This document shows positions 8,228-17,206 of a stretch of 41,466 nt of DNA, one piece after another. This DNA is from Tenacibaculum sp. GTDB taxonomy: Bacteria > Bacteroidota > Bacteroidia > Flavobacteriales > Flavobacteriaceae. The stretch spans positions 1-41,466 of the forward strand of contig JAHDHE010000008.1 of NCBI GenBank assembly GCA_020631475.1, in the 5' to 3' direction. Position 1 is the stretch's first letter; every line of letters starts with the position of its first letter. Position numbers and translations under genes: made by a program. Under the pieces are notes generated by a model, which had not been told where the DNA came from, searched no databases, and saw only the letters and a list, made by a program, of their open reading frames with translations.

Positions 8228-9439
8228 TTAACTCAACATCATTTTTGCTTTTTTAACCGCAGCAACCAAAATATCAATTTCTTCTTTGGTATTGTAAAAT
8301 GCAAAAGATGCTCTTACTGTACCAGGGATACTGTAAAAATTCATAATAGGTTGCGCACAATGATGACCAGTACGAACTGCAACTCCTAATTTATCTAAAA
8401 TAGAACCTACATCATACGGATGAATTTCTTCTAAATTAAAAGAAATAACTGATGCTTTATTAGTAGTTCCATATATTTTTAAGCCTTCTATTTTTTCTAA
8501 CTCTTGGGTTCCGTAGGCTAATAATTCGTTTTCTTGTTTAGCAATAGCATCAAAACCAATAGAATTCATGTAATCTATGGCAGCTCCAAAAGCAATTCCT
8601 CCGCAAATATTTGGTGTTCCTGCTTCGAACTTATGAGGTAAACCTGCGTAAGTTGTTTTCTCGAAAGTTACAGTTTCAATCATTTCACCACCTCCTTGGT
8701 ATGGCGGTAACATCTTTAACAATTCTTCTTTTCCATACAATACACCAACTCCTGTTGGCCCACACATTTTATGTGCAGAAGCTACGTAAAAATCAACATC
8801 TAATTCTTGAACATCTGGTTTTATATGAGGTACAGCTTGTGCTCCATCAATTAAAACATAGGCTTCGAATTTATGTGCTGCATGAATAATTTCTTCAATC
8901 GGATTTATAATTCCTAAAGCATTTGAAACATGATTACAAAAAACCAATTTCGTTTTACTGTTTAATAATTCGTGATAAACATCCATTCGTAACGAACCAT
9001 CTTCACTCATCGGAATTACCTTTAAAACCGCTCCTGTTTTTTCGCATAACATTTGCCAAGGAACAATATTAGAATGATGCTCTAACGCAGAAACAATAAT
9101 TTCATCTCCTTCTTTTAAAATTGATGAAAATCCTGATGCAACTATATTAATACTATTTGTTGTTCCAGCAGTTAAAATAACTTCATACGAATGTTTTGCA
9201 TTAAAATGGTTTTGAATTTTTAATCTTGCTTCTTCATATTTATCAGTAGCTTCTTGACTTAGCGTATGCACACCTCTATGAATATTTGCATTGTAGTTAG
9301 AATAATAATCTACAATCGCATCAATAACTACTTGCGGAGTTTGTGAGGTTGCTCCGTTATCGAAATACACTAATTTTTTACCGTGAACTTCACGATTTAA
9401 AATAGGAAAATCAGCTCGAATTTTATCTACATTAAACAT
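8228..9439 (-). CDS. sufS: Cysteine desulfurase SufS
   Basis: PLP enzyme that takes sulfur from cysteine for Fe-S cluster assembly by the SUF system. The 403-aa length is normal for group II desulfurases. Visible features: the N-terminal FPIL / YFDNGATSQTP block, His121-His122 near the cofactor, Asp198 in LIDGAQAVPH, the PLP lysine Lys224 in SAHKMCGPTG, and the catalytic Cys361 in RTGHHCAQP, with substrate-binding Arg376 in TVRASF. The short Cys loop typical of SufS rather than IscS/NifS is present. It is not in a suf operon here, because its neighbours are unrelated. A good promoter is seen just upstream at 9458-9487. Confidence 0.96.
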   Translation of the reverse strand: MFNVDKIRADFPILNREVHGKKLVYFDNGATSQTPQVVIDAIVDYYSNYNANIHRGVHTLSQEATDKYEEARLKIQNHFNAKHSYEVILTAGTTNSINIVASGFSSILKEGDEIIVSALEHHSNIVPWQMLCEKTGAVLKVIPMSEDGSLRMDVYHELLNSKTKLVFCNHVSNALGIINPIEEIIHAAHKFEAYVLIDGAQAVPHIKPDVQELDVDFYVASAHKMCGPTGVGVLYGKEELLKMLPPYQGGGEMIETVTFEKTTYAGLPHKFEAGTPNICGGIAFGAAIDYMNSIGFDAIAKQENELLAYGTQELEKIEGLKIYGTTNKASVISFNLEEIHPYDVGSILDKLGVAVRTGHHCAQPIMNFYSIPGTVRASFAFYNTKEEIDILVAAVKKAKMMLS

Positions 9440-9457
9440 ATAAAATCAAATTTTAAG

Positions 9458-9487
9458 CAAAGGTAGGGGTTGCGTTTCAAATACAAA
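9458..9487 (-). promoter_or_regulatory. Bacteroidota-type promoter for sufS
   Basis: On the minus strand, TTTG (9487-9484), 18 bp, then TACCTTTG (9465-9458), an exact match to the -33 TTTG / -7 TAnnTTTG pattern of Bacteroidota promoters. It is 18 bp upstream of the start codon. Confidence 0.7.
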
Positions 9488-9506
9488 CATCAAACAATTA
9501 AATTCT

Positions 9507-9514
9507 TACATTTG
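9507..9514 (+). promoter_or_regulatory. -7 box for the serine hydrolase gene
   Basis: TACATTTG, an exact TAnnTTTG, 14 bp before the ATG at 9529. No clear -33 TTTG at the right distance, since this region overlaps the divergent sufS promoter. Confidence 0.5.
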
Positions 9515-9528
9515 TAAAAAAAGACTTC

Positions 9529-10857
9529 ATGAAAAATTTAAAAAGAATTCTTTTACTTATTCTGGTAATAGTTGGTATTGTTGTTTACTATAATTATTCA
9601 AAATTGAATATTCTTGCTGGATATTCCGCTAAAAACACAGCTTCATCAGTATTTTTAGCAAATAGAACTTTAGAATTCACAGATAATAACGACAATAATT
9701 TCTCTCCTATCAATTTAACTTCTGATAAGATTGATACAAAAGAAAAATCAGCAATAGGTTCTGTATATGGATTATTGAAGAGAAAAGCAGTTTATAGAAA
9801 AGGATTGGGAGCTGTTTTAATTACGGATGATTTTGACACCTCTAAAAAACCTTTAACTCCACACAGAGCTAAACCAGATAACACTACTCCTTTTCCTTAT
9901 GGAAATGCAGAACAAATTGACACCATTTTTTCTAATGTCGATTATAAAAAATTAAACGAAACTATTGATACTATTTTTAATAACAGAAATAAAACCCGTT
10001 CTGTTATTGTGTTATATAAAGACAAAATTATAGCCGAAAAATATGATGATGGTTTTACAAAAGAGTCTTTACAAATAGGTTGGTCTATGACTAAAAGTAT
10101 TACCAGTACTATGTTTGGTATTTTACGTTGTCAAGGTAAAGTAGATGTGCAAACTGATAATTTATTTAAAGAATGGGAAAATGATAATCGTAAAAAAATT
10201 ACGATTCATAACTTACTGCAAATGAATTCTGGTTTAGAATGGACAGAAGATTATAATTCTATTTCTGATGCTACCAAAATGCTTTTTTTACAAAAAGACA
10301 TGACCAAAACTCAAATTGACAAACGTTTAATTGGTAAGCCAAACGAAACTTGGAATTATTCATCTGGAACAACAAACTTGCTTTCCGGTATTTTACGATC
10401 TAAATTTAACACACATCAAGAATATTTAGATTTTTGGTACAGTGCTTTAATAGATAAAATTGGGATGAACTCAATGGTAATTGAAACTGACATGAGTGGA
10501 AATTATGTTGGTTCTTCATACGCTTGGGCAACTGCAAGAGATTGGGCTAAATTAGGATTACTTTACTTACACAATGGTGAGTGGAACGGAGAAAATATTT
10601 TTGATAAAGATTGGGTAGACTACGCAACAACTCCCACTCCTGGATCAGACGGTTGGTATGGTGCGCAAATATGGTTAAATGCAGGTAATCGATATCCAGA
10701 TGCTCCAAAAAACATGTATTCTTTTAACGGATATAAAGGTCAGAATGTATTTATTTTGCCTAATGAAAATTTAGTAATCGTTCGAACAGGATTAACCAAA
10801 AATGCTGATATGAATACTTTACTAAAAGGAATTATCAATTCAATAAAAAACAACTAA
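9529..10857 (+). CDS. Beta-lactamase/transpeptidase-fold serine hydrolase, membrane-anchored
   Basis: A 442-aa protein with an N-terminal hydrophobic anchor (residues 5-22) and a periplasmic class C-type serine-hydrolase domain. The active-site tetrad SMTK (186-189) is the SxxK motif, and NYSS (276-279) occupies the YxN position with Ser in place of Asn. Segments LLQMNSGLEW, YVGSSYAWATARDWAKLGLLYL and NGYKGQNVFILP are family-typical, the last standing in for the KTG strand. Such proteins include esterases, peptidases and penicillin-binding relatives. True beta-lactamase activity is not implied. The stop overlaps the start of the next gene by one base (TAATG), so the two are translationally coupled. 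Confidence 0.88.
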   Translation: MKNLKRILLLILVIVGIVVYYNYSKLNILAGYSAKNTASSVFLANRTLEFTDNNDNNFSPINLTSDKIDTKEKSAIGSVYGLLKRKAVYRKGLGAVLITDDFDTSKKPLTPHRAKPDNTTPFPYGNAEQIDTIFSNVDYKKLNETIDTIFNNRNKTRSVIVLYKDKIIAEKYDDGFTKESLQIGWSMTKSITSTMFGILRCQGKVDVQTDNLFKEWENDNRKKITIHNLLQMNSGLEWTEDYNSISDATKMLFLQKDMTKTQIDKRLIGKPNETWNYSSGTTNLLSGILRSKFNTHQEYLDFWYSALIDKIGMNSMVIETDMSGNYVGSSYAWATARDWAKLGLLYLHNGEWNGENIFDKDWVDYATTPTPGSDGWYGAQIWLNAGNRYPDAPKNMYSFNGYKGQNVFILPNENLVIVRTGLTKNADMNTLLKGIINSIKNN

Positions 10858-11198
10858 TGAATCCCTATTATTATATACTTTCTATAAACGGTTTACTTTT
10901 TCTGTTTAGTATTATTTTCTATTTCTTTCCTCCTAAAAAAATAAACGCTATTTATGGGTATCGTACTAATAGAACAATGAAAAACGAAATTATTTGGAAG
11001 TTTGCAAACACCTATTTCACCAAACAATTTTTAATATATTCTGCTATTTCGTTTTTTGCTGCCCTACTATTTGTTAGTATTTCTAAAAATGTTAGCTGGC
11101 AACCAATGGCTATTATGCTATTATCTCTAGGAGTATCAGTAGTTAAAACTGAACAAGAAATTAATAAAAATTTTGATGAAGAAGGGAATAAAAAATAA
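10857..11198 (+). CDS. Small SdpI-like membrane protein
   Basis: A 113-aa protein with two or three hydrophobic helices (about residues 5-25, 58-75 and 82-95). The motif INAIYGYRTNRTMKNEIIWKFAN closely follows the conserved segment of SdpI/YhfL-type proteins (GYRT-x-R-x-M-K-x-x-x-W-x-x-A). B. subtilis SdpI gives immunity to the SdpC toxin, but most family members are of unknown role. The gene starts within the stop codon of the serine hydrolase, so the two form an operon. Convergent with the SCO1 gene after a 5-bp gap. Confidence 0.75.
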   Translation: MNPYYYILSINGLLFLFSIIFYFFPPKKINAIYGYRTNRTMKNEIIWKFANTYFTKQFLIYSAISFFAALLFVSISKNVSWQPMAIMLLSLGVSVVKTEQEINKNFDEEGNKK

Positions 11199-11203
11199 TA
11201 CCC

Positions 11204-11881
11204 TTATTTTTTATACTCTTCTTTTAACAAAGTAATATCATCAATAATTTTTTGCATGTTTTCTTTTTTGGTTCCATCATAAGAACCTCTAATGCGACCT
11301 TCTTTGTCTATTAATACAAAGTTTTCTGTGTGTACCCAATCATTCTCTCCACCATCTCCTTCATCTAAAACAGCAAAATAATGTTTACGAGCTAAATTGT
11401 AAATATGTTTTTTATCTCCAGTAGTTACATTCCATTTTCCATCAATTACTCCTTTTTCATCAGCATATTTTCGTAACTGGGGAATACTATCCATTACAGG
11501 AGTTACCGAATGTGATAAAAACATAATGTCATGATCCTTTTTATAATGCTCTTGTAATTCACTCATATTATACGCCATGGCAATACAAATTGTTTGGCAA
11601 CGTGTAAAAAAGAAATCGGCTATATAAATTTTATCTTTATAATCTGCATTTGTAATTGTATCACCGTTTTGGTTGATTAATTTAAAATCTCCTATCTTAT
11701 GGTTTCTAGACTTTGTTCTAATAGAAGCATCTACCAATTTAGGATTTATATCCGCAGGATTATAGATAGGCAATCGATCATCAACCTTTACTAAATGATA
11801 AAAAACAGGAATTCCAACTGCGCAAAAAACGATTAAAAAAAGTAAGGTGCTTTTTGATTTTTTAAAGAACTTTAAGTCCAT
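11204..11881 (-). CDS. SCO1/SenC/PrrC-family copper-binding thioredoxin-fold protein
   Basis: A 225-aa membrane-anchored protein (hydrophobic residues 12-29) with a periplasmic thioredoxin fold. The copper-binding set of SCO proteins is complete: Cys95 and Cys99 in FFFTRCQTIC and His184 in DWVHTENF. The family delivers copper to the CuA centre of cytochrome c oxidase or acts in thiol redox control. The Pro usually found after the first Cys (CPTxC) is Gln here (CQTIC). An exact TAnnTTTG box (TATTTTTG) lies on the minus strand at 11906-11899, close to the start. No oxidase genes are nearby. Confidence 0.92.
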   Translation of the reverse strand: MDLKFFKKSKSTLLFLIVFCAVGIPVFYHLVKVDDRLPIYNPADINPKLVDASIRTKSRNHKIGDFKLINQNGDTITNADYKDKIYIADFFFTRCQTICIAMAYNMSELQEHYKKDHDIMFLSHSVTPVMDSIPQLRKYADEKGVIDGKWNVTTGDKKHIYNLARKHYFAVLDEGDGGENDWVHTENFVLIDKEGRIRGSYDGTKKENMQKIIDDITLLKEEYKK

Positions 11882-12002
11882 TCTCTTTAATTTTTCTACA
11901 AAAATACGACTAAAAACAAGGTATACTTACTCGAACGTTAAAAAGTTTGTTAAAACCAAACCTCATCTGCATCTCAAGTTTTTAGAACTCTTTTGAAAAA
12001 CG

Positions 12003-12010
12003 TACATTTG
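12003..12010 (+). promoter_or_regulatory. -7 box for rseP
   Basis: TACATTTG, an exact TAnnTTTG box, 29 bp upstream of the ATG at 12040. The -33 region (about 11979) is T-rich without an exact TTTG. Confidence 0.5.
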
Positions 12011-12039
12011 TCAGATTTTAAATTTAGACAAACACCTTT

Positions 12040-13389
12040 ATGGAAATATTAATAAAAGCATCACAATTTATTTTAAGCTTATCGCTACTAATTGTTTTGC
12101 ACGAGTTAGGGCACTTTATTCCTGCTAAATTATTTAAAACAAGAGTAGAAAAATTCTATTTATTTTTTGATTATAAATTTTCATTATTTAAAAAGAAAAT
12201 TGGTGATACTGTGTACGGTATTGGCTGGATTCCTTTAGGAGGATATGTAAAAATATCTGGAATGATTGATGAAAGTATGGATACCGAGCAAATGGCATTA
12301 CCACCTCAACCATGGGAGTTTCGTTCTAAACCTGCATGGCAACGTTTAATTATTATGCTGGGTGGAGTTTTTGTAAATTTTGTTTTAGGTATTATTATTT
12401 ATATCTGTTTAATGTATGCTTACGGAGAAAAATTTTTACCAAACGAAAGTTTAAAAGATGGTGTTTGGGTGCAAGATCAACTAGGTAAAGATTTAGGTTT
12501 ACAAACTGGTGATAAAATATTAACTATTGACGGACAATCTATCCAGAAATTTAGAGAGTTACCTTTAGAGTTTATCAATGGAAATAACTATACAATTGAG
12601 AGAAATGGAGAGGTTATTGAAAAAGTAATTCCTACTGATTTTATTTCTAAATTAGTTGATAGAGGTAAAGACGCTGGTTCATTTTTAAATATTAGATATC
12701 CTTTTACAATTGCTAAAATTCAGAAAGATTCTTTAAACGCTAATGCTAACATTCTTCCAAAAGATATCGTTACTGCTATTAACGGAAAAGCTGTTTCATA
12801 TTATGATGAAGCAAAGCCTATTTTAGCGAATTTAAAAGGTCAAGACATTTCTATTTCTATTAAAAGAGGGAATGAAAACTTAAATGTTCCTGTTAAAGTT
12901 TCGGAATTTGGAAATTTAGGTGTTGTTTTTACAACTTTACCTTATTCAGACCTAGAAAAACTAGGATACTATCAATTAGCTGAAAAAAAATATTCTTTTG
13001 GTGAAGCTATTCCTGCTGGAACTAACAAAGCATGGACTACCTTAACAAACTATGTAAAGCAAATGAAAAAGATTTTTAATCCTAGTACAGGCGCGTATAA
13101 AGGTTTAGGTGGATTTATTTCTATCGGTAGTATTTTCCCATCAGAATTTAGCTGGCAAACATTTTGGAACATCACAGCATTCTTATCAATCATGTTAGGG
13201 TTTATGAATTTATTGCCGATTCCAGCTTTAGATGGTGGTCACGTAGTATTTACTTTATGGGAAATGATTACTGGTAAAAAACCAGGAGATAAGTTCTTAG
13301 AATATGCGCAAGTAACAGGGTTTATTTTATTAATAATCCTACTATTATTTGCAAATGGTAACGATATATTTAGAACTTTCTTTAAATAG
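12040..13389 (+). CDS. rseP: RseP-type site-2 zinc protease
   Basis: Intramembrane metalloprotease that cleaves anti-sigma factors and leftover signal peptides. The zinc-binding HELGH is at residues 21-25 in the first membrane helix. The second active-site motif, MNLLPIPALDGGHV, is near the C-terminus and supplies the third ligand Asp. Two PDZ-like modules lie between (about 130-190, ending LQTGDKILTIDGQSI, and 215-290, with LPKDIVTAINGKAVSYYDEA). The length of 449 aa and the topology match E. coli RseP. Single-gene unit ending at a hairpin terminator. Confidence 0.95.
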   Translation: MEILIKASQFILSLSLLIVLHELGHFIPAKLFKTRVEKFYLFFDYKFSLFKKKIGDTVYGIGWIPLGGYVKISGMIDESMDTEQMALPPQPWEFRSKPAWQRLIIMLGGVFVNFVLGIIIYICLMYAYGEKFLPNESLKDGVWVQDQLGKDLGLQTGDKILTIDGQSIQKFRELPLEFINGNNYTIERNGEVIEKVIPTDFISKLVDRGKDAGSFLNIRYPFTIAKIQKDSLNANANILPKDIVTAINGKAVSYYDEAKPILANLKGQDISISIKRGNENLNVPVKVSEFGNLGVVFTTLPYSDLEKLGYYQLAEKKYSFGEAIPAGTNKAWTTLTNYVKQMKKIFNPSTGAYKGLGGFISIGSIFPSEFSWQTFWNITAFLSIMLGFMNLLPIPALDGGHVVFTLWEMITGKKPGDKFLEYAQVTGFILLIILLLFANGNDIFRTFFK

Positions 13390-13409
13390 GAATTCCTAAC
13401 CACAAAATA

Positions 13410-13439
13410 AAAAATCCTGAGCAAATTGCTCGGGATTTT
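13410..13439 (+). terminator. Intrinsic terminator between rseP and olsF (convergent)
   Basis: Inverted repeat AAAAATCCTGAGCA / TGCTCGGGATTTTT with one T-G wobble, a 2-nt tip and T/A runs on both sides. Can serve both converging genes. Confidence 0.85.
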
Positions 13440-13462
13440 TTATTTCTATTTTAATGATAAAA

Positions 13463-15271
13463 TTACTTATTTAAATTCTCAGTTGCTCTTCGTTCTAATT
13501 CTGCCTGAAACTCTTCCATAACTGGCTTTACAGTACTATCAGGAATATCTGCAACCTTAATATACATTAAACCATCTACAGCATTATTAAATTTCGGGTC
13601 TACATTAAAGGCTACTAAACGTGCATTTTGTTTTACATACTTTTTAATTAATACTGGAATACGTAAAGCACCTGGTTCAATTTCATCAATAATCTTGTCA
13701 AACTTTTGCATATCTGCTTTAGTCGCATCAAATACAAAATCTTTATCAGCATCTTTAAGACTTACTTTAAATTCTTTCTTTGGATGGATATATTGCGCCA
13801 CATACGGGTCGTAATAATGAGATTTCATAAATTCAATCATTAACGACTTTGAGAATTCAGAAAACTGATTACTTATACTTACTCCACCCATTAAATACTT
13901 ATACTTCGGATAACGCAAGGTAACGTGTACAATACCTTTCCAAAGTAAAAATAAAGGCATTGGTTTTTGCTGATATTTTTTAGAGATAAAAGCTCTACCT
14001 AACTCAATAGTGCTTTCCATCATAGAATACAACTCAGGCTCAATCCTAAACAGCGTATGGATATAAAAACCATTAATTCCATGCTTTTTAAAAATATCTT
14101 TTCCTAAGCCCATTCTGTAAGCTCCTACTAACTCTTTTTGTACATTATCCCATAAAAATAAATGATGGTAATACTTATCAAACTTATCTAAATCAATTGC
14201 TTTATTGGTTCCTTCACCAACATCTCTAAAGGTTATTTCACGCAATCGACCTATTTCATGTAAAATATTAGGAATCTCTCTCGCATTTGCAAAAAACACT
14301 TCGTAATTTTTACTTTCTAACAACCTACTTCCTTTATCTCTTAATTCATCTACTTCTTTTTCAAATAAAGCAGGTGTTTTTTGAGAAATAATTTTTTTAG
14401 CTTTTTTAGGAATTTTTAAATTTTGGGTCGATAAAATCTTTTGAGGTGTTTTCTCAAAAGGGTTTGCCAACATATATGTTTTCTTTCTTATATACTCATA
14501 AAAAGAAGGTATATCCTTATACTGATCTTGATCTTTTACCGAAATAGGTTTTCCTATTCTAACTTTAATTACTCTATTTTTTTGAGAAATAACTTCTGAT
14601 GGAAGCTTAGCAGTACGTAAAGTTCCGCTAATTTTAGAAAGCATATAAAATAACTGACTATTTTTAGCATGAAAATAAATAGGAATTACTGGTACTTTTG
14701 CTTTTTTAATCAGCTTAACAGCACCTTCTTCCCAAGGTTTATCAACCATTAACTTACCATCGCGATACGTAGAAACTTCACCTGCCGGAAAAATACCTAA
14801 AGGCTTCCCTTCTCTTAAATGCATTAAAGCACTTTTAATACCAGCAACACTTGATTTTGCATCCTTATGGTTTTCAAAAGGATTTACTGGCATTACATAA
14901 GGTTTCAAAGGTTGAATTCTATGTAATAAAAAGTTGGCAATAATTTTATAATCTGTTCTTTTTTCTATTAATAATTTTAATAAAAGAACTCCATCAATAC
15001 CTCCAAGAGGATGGTTAGATATGGTAATAAAAGGACCGTCTTTAGGAATACGTTTTAAATCTTCTTCAGGAATTTCGAATTCTATTTTACAATCATCTAA
15101 AACTCCATTTAAAAAATCAAGGTTCGATTTATCTTTATTATTATCGTAAATCTTATTAATCGCAGAAATACGTAACGTTTTAAGTAACAGCCAGCCAATA
15201 AAAGTGCCTACTGCACCGAATTTATCAACTCCTATTACTTTAGCTATTTCTTTTGATGTGACTATACTCAT
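13463..15271 (-). CDS. olsF: Fused lysophospholipid-type and OlsB-type acyltransferase (OlsF-like)
   Basis: A 602-aa two-domain protein. The N-terminal half (about 1-280) is a PlsC/OlsA-type O-acyltransferase with NHPLGGID (86-93, catalytic His87 and Asp93) and FPAGEVS as the second motif. The C-terminal half (about 310-600) is a GNAT-like hemolysin/OlsB N-acyltransferase with REITFRDVGEGTNKAIDLDKFD, HLFLWD and LVGAYRMG. This domain order matches OlsF described from Flavobacterium johnsoniae and Serratia, which alone makes ornithine lipids. The product could instead be a glycine or other amino-acid lipid, because Bacteroidota relatives use several head groups. An exact TAnnTTTG box (TATATTTG) is on the minus strand at 15306-15299. 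Confidence 0.85.
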   Translation of the reverse strand: MSIVTSKEIAKVIGVDKFGAVGTFIGWLLLKTLRISAINKIYDNNKDKSNLDFLNGVLDDCKIEFEIPEEDLKRIPKDGPFITISNHPLGGIDGVLLLKLLIEKRTDYKIIANFLLHRIQPLKPYVMPVNPFENHKDAKSSVAGIKSALMHLREGKPLGIFPAGEVSTYRDGKLMVDKPWEEGAVKLIKKAKVPVIPIYFHAKNSQLFYMLSKISGTLRTAKLPSEVISQKNRVIKVRIGKPISVKDQDQYKDIPSFYEYIRKKTYMLANPFEKTPQKILSTQNLKIPKKAKKIISQKTPALFEKEVDELRDKGSRLLESKNYEVFFANAREIPNILHEIGRLREITFRDVGEGTNKAIDLDKFDKYYHHLFLWDNVQKELVGAYRMGLGKDIFKKHGINGFYIHTLFRIEPELYSMMESTIELGRAFISKKYQQKPMPLFLLWKGIVHVTLRYPKYKYLMGGVSISNQFSEFSKSLMIEFMKSHYYDPYVAQYIHPKKEFKVSLKDADKDFVFDATKADMQKFDKIIDEIEPGALRIPVLIKKYVKQNARLVAFNVDPKFNNAVDGLMYIKVADIPDSTVKPVMEEFQAELERRATENLNK

Positions 15272-15333
15272 ACATTAATATCCAATTAGACGCAAATGCA
15301 AATATAATGGATTTATACGAGCTTTTGTGTCAT

Positions 15334-16578
15334 TTATTTAACGACCAACTGAGCTGTTTCTGTATTAATTTGTCGAATAACAACCTCTCCTCTTTTTTTA
15401 ATAAAACTTATTGCTTCATCATCAAAGTGACGAATGGTATACAACGTAGTATTTTTATATGTTTTTATAATAAATGCCTTTTTTAAATCATTATAAAAAT
15501 CGTCATAGCGATTGTATTTATCTTCAACACACACCGAAAAACTTATTGCTGAATTTTGAATTAAATTTACTTTTAATTTATAGTCATGTAGTTTTTTAAA
15601 GACTGCACTTATATTATCTTCAACCATAAAAGAAAAATCTTTGGCAGATATAGATATTAAAATCTGATTTTTTTTAACAATAAAACACGGAGTTTCTGGC
15701 TGAATCCCTTTTCCTCTACCAACACAAGTTCCTAACTTAGTTATATCTTTAAAAGAGCGAACATAAAGCGGAATTTTTTTTTGTTCAAGTGGCTGAATAG
15801 TTTTTGGGTGAATTACTGATGCTCCGTAAAAAGCCATTTCTACTGCTTCGGTATAAGATATTTCTTTTAACAATTCTGTTTTAGTAAACACTCTTGGATC
15901 TGCATTTAAAACGCCTTCAACATCTTTCCAAATTGTAACACTTTCTGCATCTAAACAATACGCAAATATACCTGCGGTATAATCAGAGCCTTCTCTACCT
16001 AAAGTTGTGGTTTTGTCACCAAATCCACCTAAAAAACCTTGAGTTATATTTAATTCTTTAGCTTGTATTACATTTTTAATTGCTTTTTTAGTTTCATCCC
16101 ACTTTACTTTTGCATCACGGTAATTTCCATCTGTTTTTATACAGTTCCGAACATCAATCCATTTATTTAAAACCCCTATTTTAGATAGATAAGCACTAAC
16201 AATATTTGTTGATAGCAGCTCGCCGAATCCTACAATTTGATCATATACATAATTATAATCTCTTGAAGTATTTCTAGCCATAAATCCACTTAACTCACCC
16301 AACAAATAGTTTACTTTAATATAGATTTCACCCTCTTTATCAAACAGATTATTTATAATATTTATATGATAATCTTCTACATAATTAAGTGATTCTTTTA
16401 ACCCTTCTTTTTTATAAAAAAAAGCATCTACGACTTTCTCAAAAGCATTTGTCATTTTTCCCATGGCAGAAATAACAACTAAAACATCTTCAGTTCCTTC
16501 ATGTAACAATACATTTGCAACATTCTTTACACCTTCAGCATCTTTTACTGATGCTCCTCCAAACTTAAATATTCTCAC
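15334..16578 (-). CDS. Aspartate kinase
   Basis: Phosphorylates aspartate, the first step to lysine, threonine and methionine. A 414-aa monofunctional enzyme. It starts MRIFKFGGASVKD (the KFGGxSV nucleotide-binding motif), has TTLGREGSDYTAG for the substrate site and an RDYN-type segment, and carries an ACT-type regulatory part from about residue 300 (FIVKKNQILISISAKDFSF). The final part of a typical tandem ACT pair is short and diverged, so feedback control may differ from the E. coli enzymes. The start codon lies inside the 3' end of the upstream GNAT gene (14-bp overlap), so the two are translationally coupled. Confidence 0.92.
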   Translation of the reverse strand: MRIFKFGGASVKDAEGVKNVANVLLHEGTEDVLVVISAMGKMTNAFEKVVDAFFYKKEGLKESLNYVEDYHINIINNLFDKEGEIYIKVNYLLGELSGFMARNTSRDYNYVYDQIVGFGELLSTNIVSAYLSKIGVLNKWIDVRNCIKTDGNYRDAKVKWDETKKAIKNVIQAKELNITQGFLGGFGDKTTTLGREGSDYTAGIFAYCLDAESVTIWKDVEGVLNADPRVFTKTELLKEISYTEAVEMAFYGASVIHPKTIQPLEQKKIPLYVRSFKDITKLGTCVGRGKGIQPETPCFIVKKNQILISISAKDFSFMVEDNISAVFKKLHDYKLKVNLIQNSAISFSVCVEDKYNRYDDFYNDLKKAFIIKTYKNTTLYTIRHFDDEAISFIKKRGEVVIRQINTETAQLVVK

Positions 16579-17050
16579 TACTAAATTGTTTTAAGTTAGC
16601 TTCGTTCATTTGGCAAACCCTCCATTCATCATAAACAGTTGCATTTGTTTTTTTGTAAAAATCAATAGCATTTGTGTTCCAATCTAACACTTCCCATGCT
16701 ACTCTTTTAAATCCGTTTTCTTGTGCATATTTCATAACTGATGTATATAATTCTTTTCCTGCTCCAATGCCTCTTTTCGTTTCAGTTACCATTAAATCTT
16801 CTAAATGAATCGCTTTTCCTTTCCAAGTAGAATAGCGTTCATAAAACAACACCATACCAATTATATTTCCATTAGTTTCTTCGGCTACAAATGTTTTAAA
16901 TTTTGGGTGATTAGAAAAACCGTCTTGCAATAAATCATCAATTGTAATTTCAACAGCATCAGGTTCTTTTTCAAAAACAGCTAATTCAATAATTAAATCT
17001 AATATTGATTGTGCGTCTTTTTTTTCTCCAGGTCGAATTATAAAACTCAT
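16565..17050 (-). CDS. GNAT-family N-acetyltransferase
   Basis: A 161-aa protein with the full GNAT fold. The N-terminal strand is FIIRPGEKKDAQSILDLIIELA, the acetyl-CoA loop is in VTETKRGIGAGKELYTSVMKYA (the R/Q-x-x-G-x-G/A pattern), and the last motif is LDWNTNAIDFYKKTNATVYDEW. The central motif EKEPDAVEITIDDLLQDGF and the closing pattern resemble spermidine/diamine acetyltransferases (SSAT-like), but the substrate cannot be fixed from sequence. It overlaps aspartate kinase downstream by 14 bp. A -7-like TATCTTTA with a TTTG 23 bp further up (17100-17097) lies on the minus strand ahead of it. Confidence 0.88.
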   Translation of the reverse strand: MSFIIRPGEKKDAQSILDLIIELAVFEKEPDAVEITIDDLLQDGFSNHPKFKTFVAEETNGNIIGMVLFYERYSTWKGKAIHLEDLMVTETKRGIGAGKELYTSVMKYAQENGFKRVAWEVLDWNTNAIDFYKKTNATVYDEWRVCQMNEANLKQFSSENI

Positions 17051-17154
17051 ATTTCAAATTTTATGTAAAGATAATTCTTAAAATATTCCTTTAAAACAAA
17101 TACAAAATTAAAACACATCTGCAATTTTGGTTAAAATTTAAAAATACGAAATCG

Positions 17155-17185
17155 TTGTAGAAACGTAAAAAAGTTGGCATCTTTG
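17155..17185 (+). promoter_or_regulatory. Promoter of fbp
   Basis: TTG at 17155-17157, 20 bp, then CATCTTTG at 17178-17185 (seven of eight to TAnnTTTG). Transcription would begin around 17192, between the in-frame TTG at 17174 and the ATG at 17207. This argues for the ATG as the true start. Confidence 0.5.
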
Positions 17186-17206
17186 TACACAACACAAAAA
17201 TTTGAC

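Noticed and set aside
8611-8889. 92-aa plus-strand frame inside sufS
   Set aside because: Antisense shadow of the conserved PLP-enzyme core.
17174-17206. TTG start for fbp adding 11 residues
   Set aside because: It falls inside the promoter and upstream of the likely transcript start.
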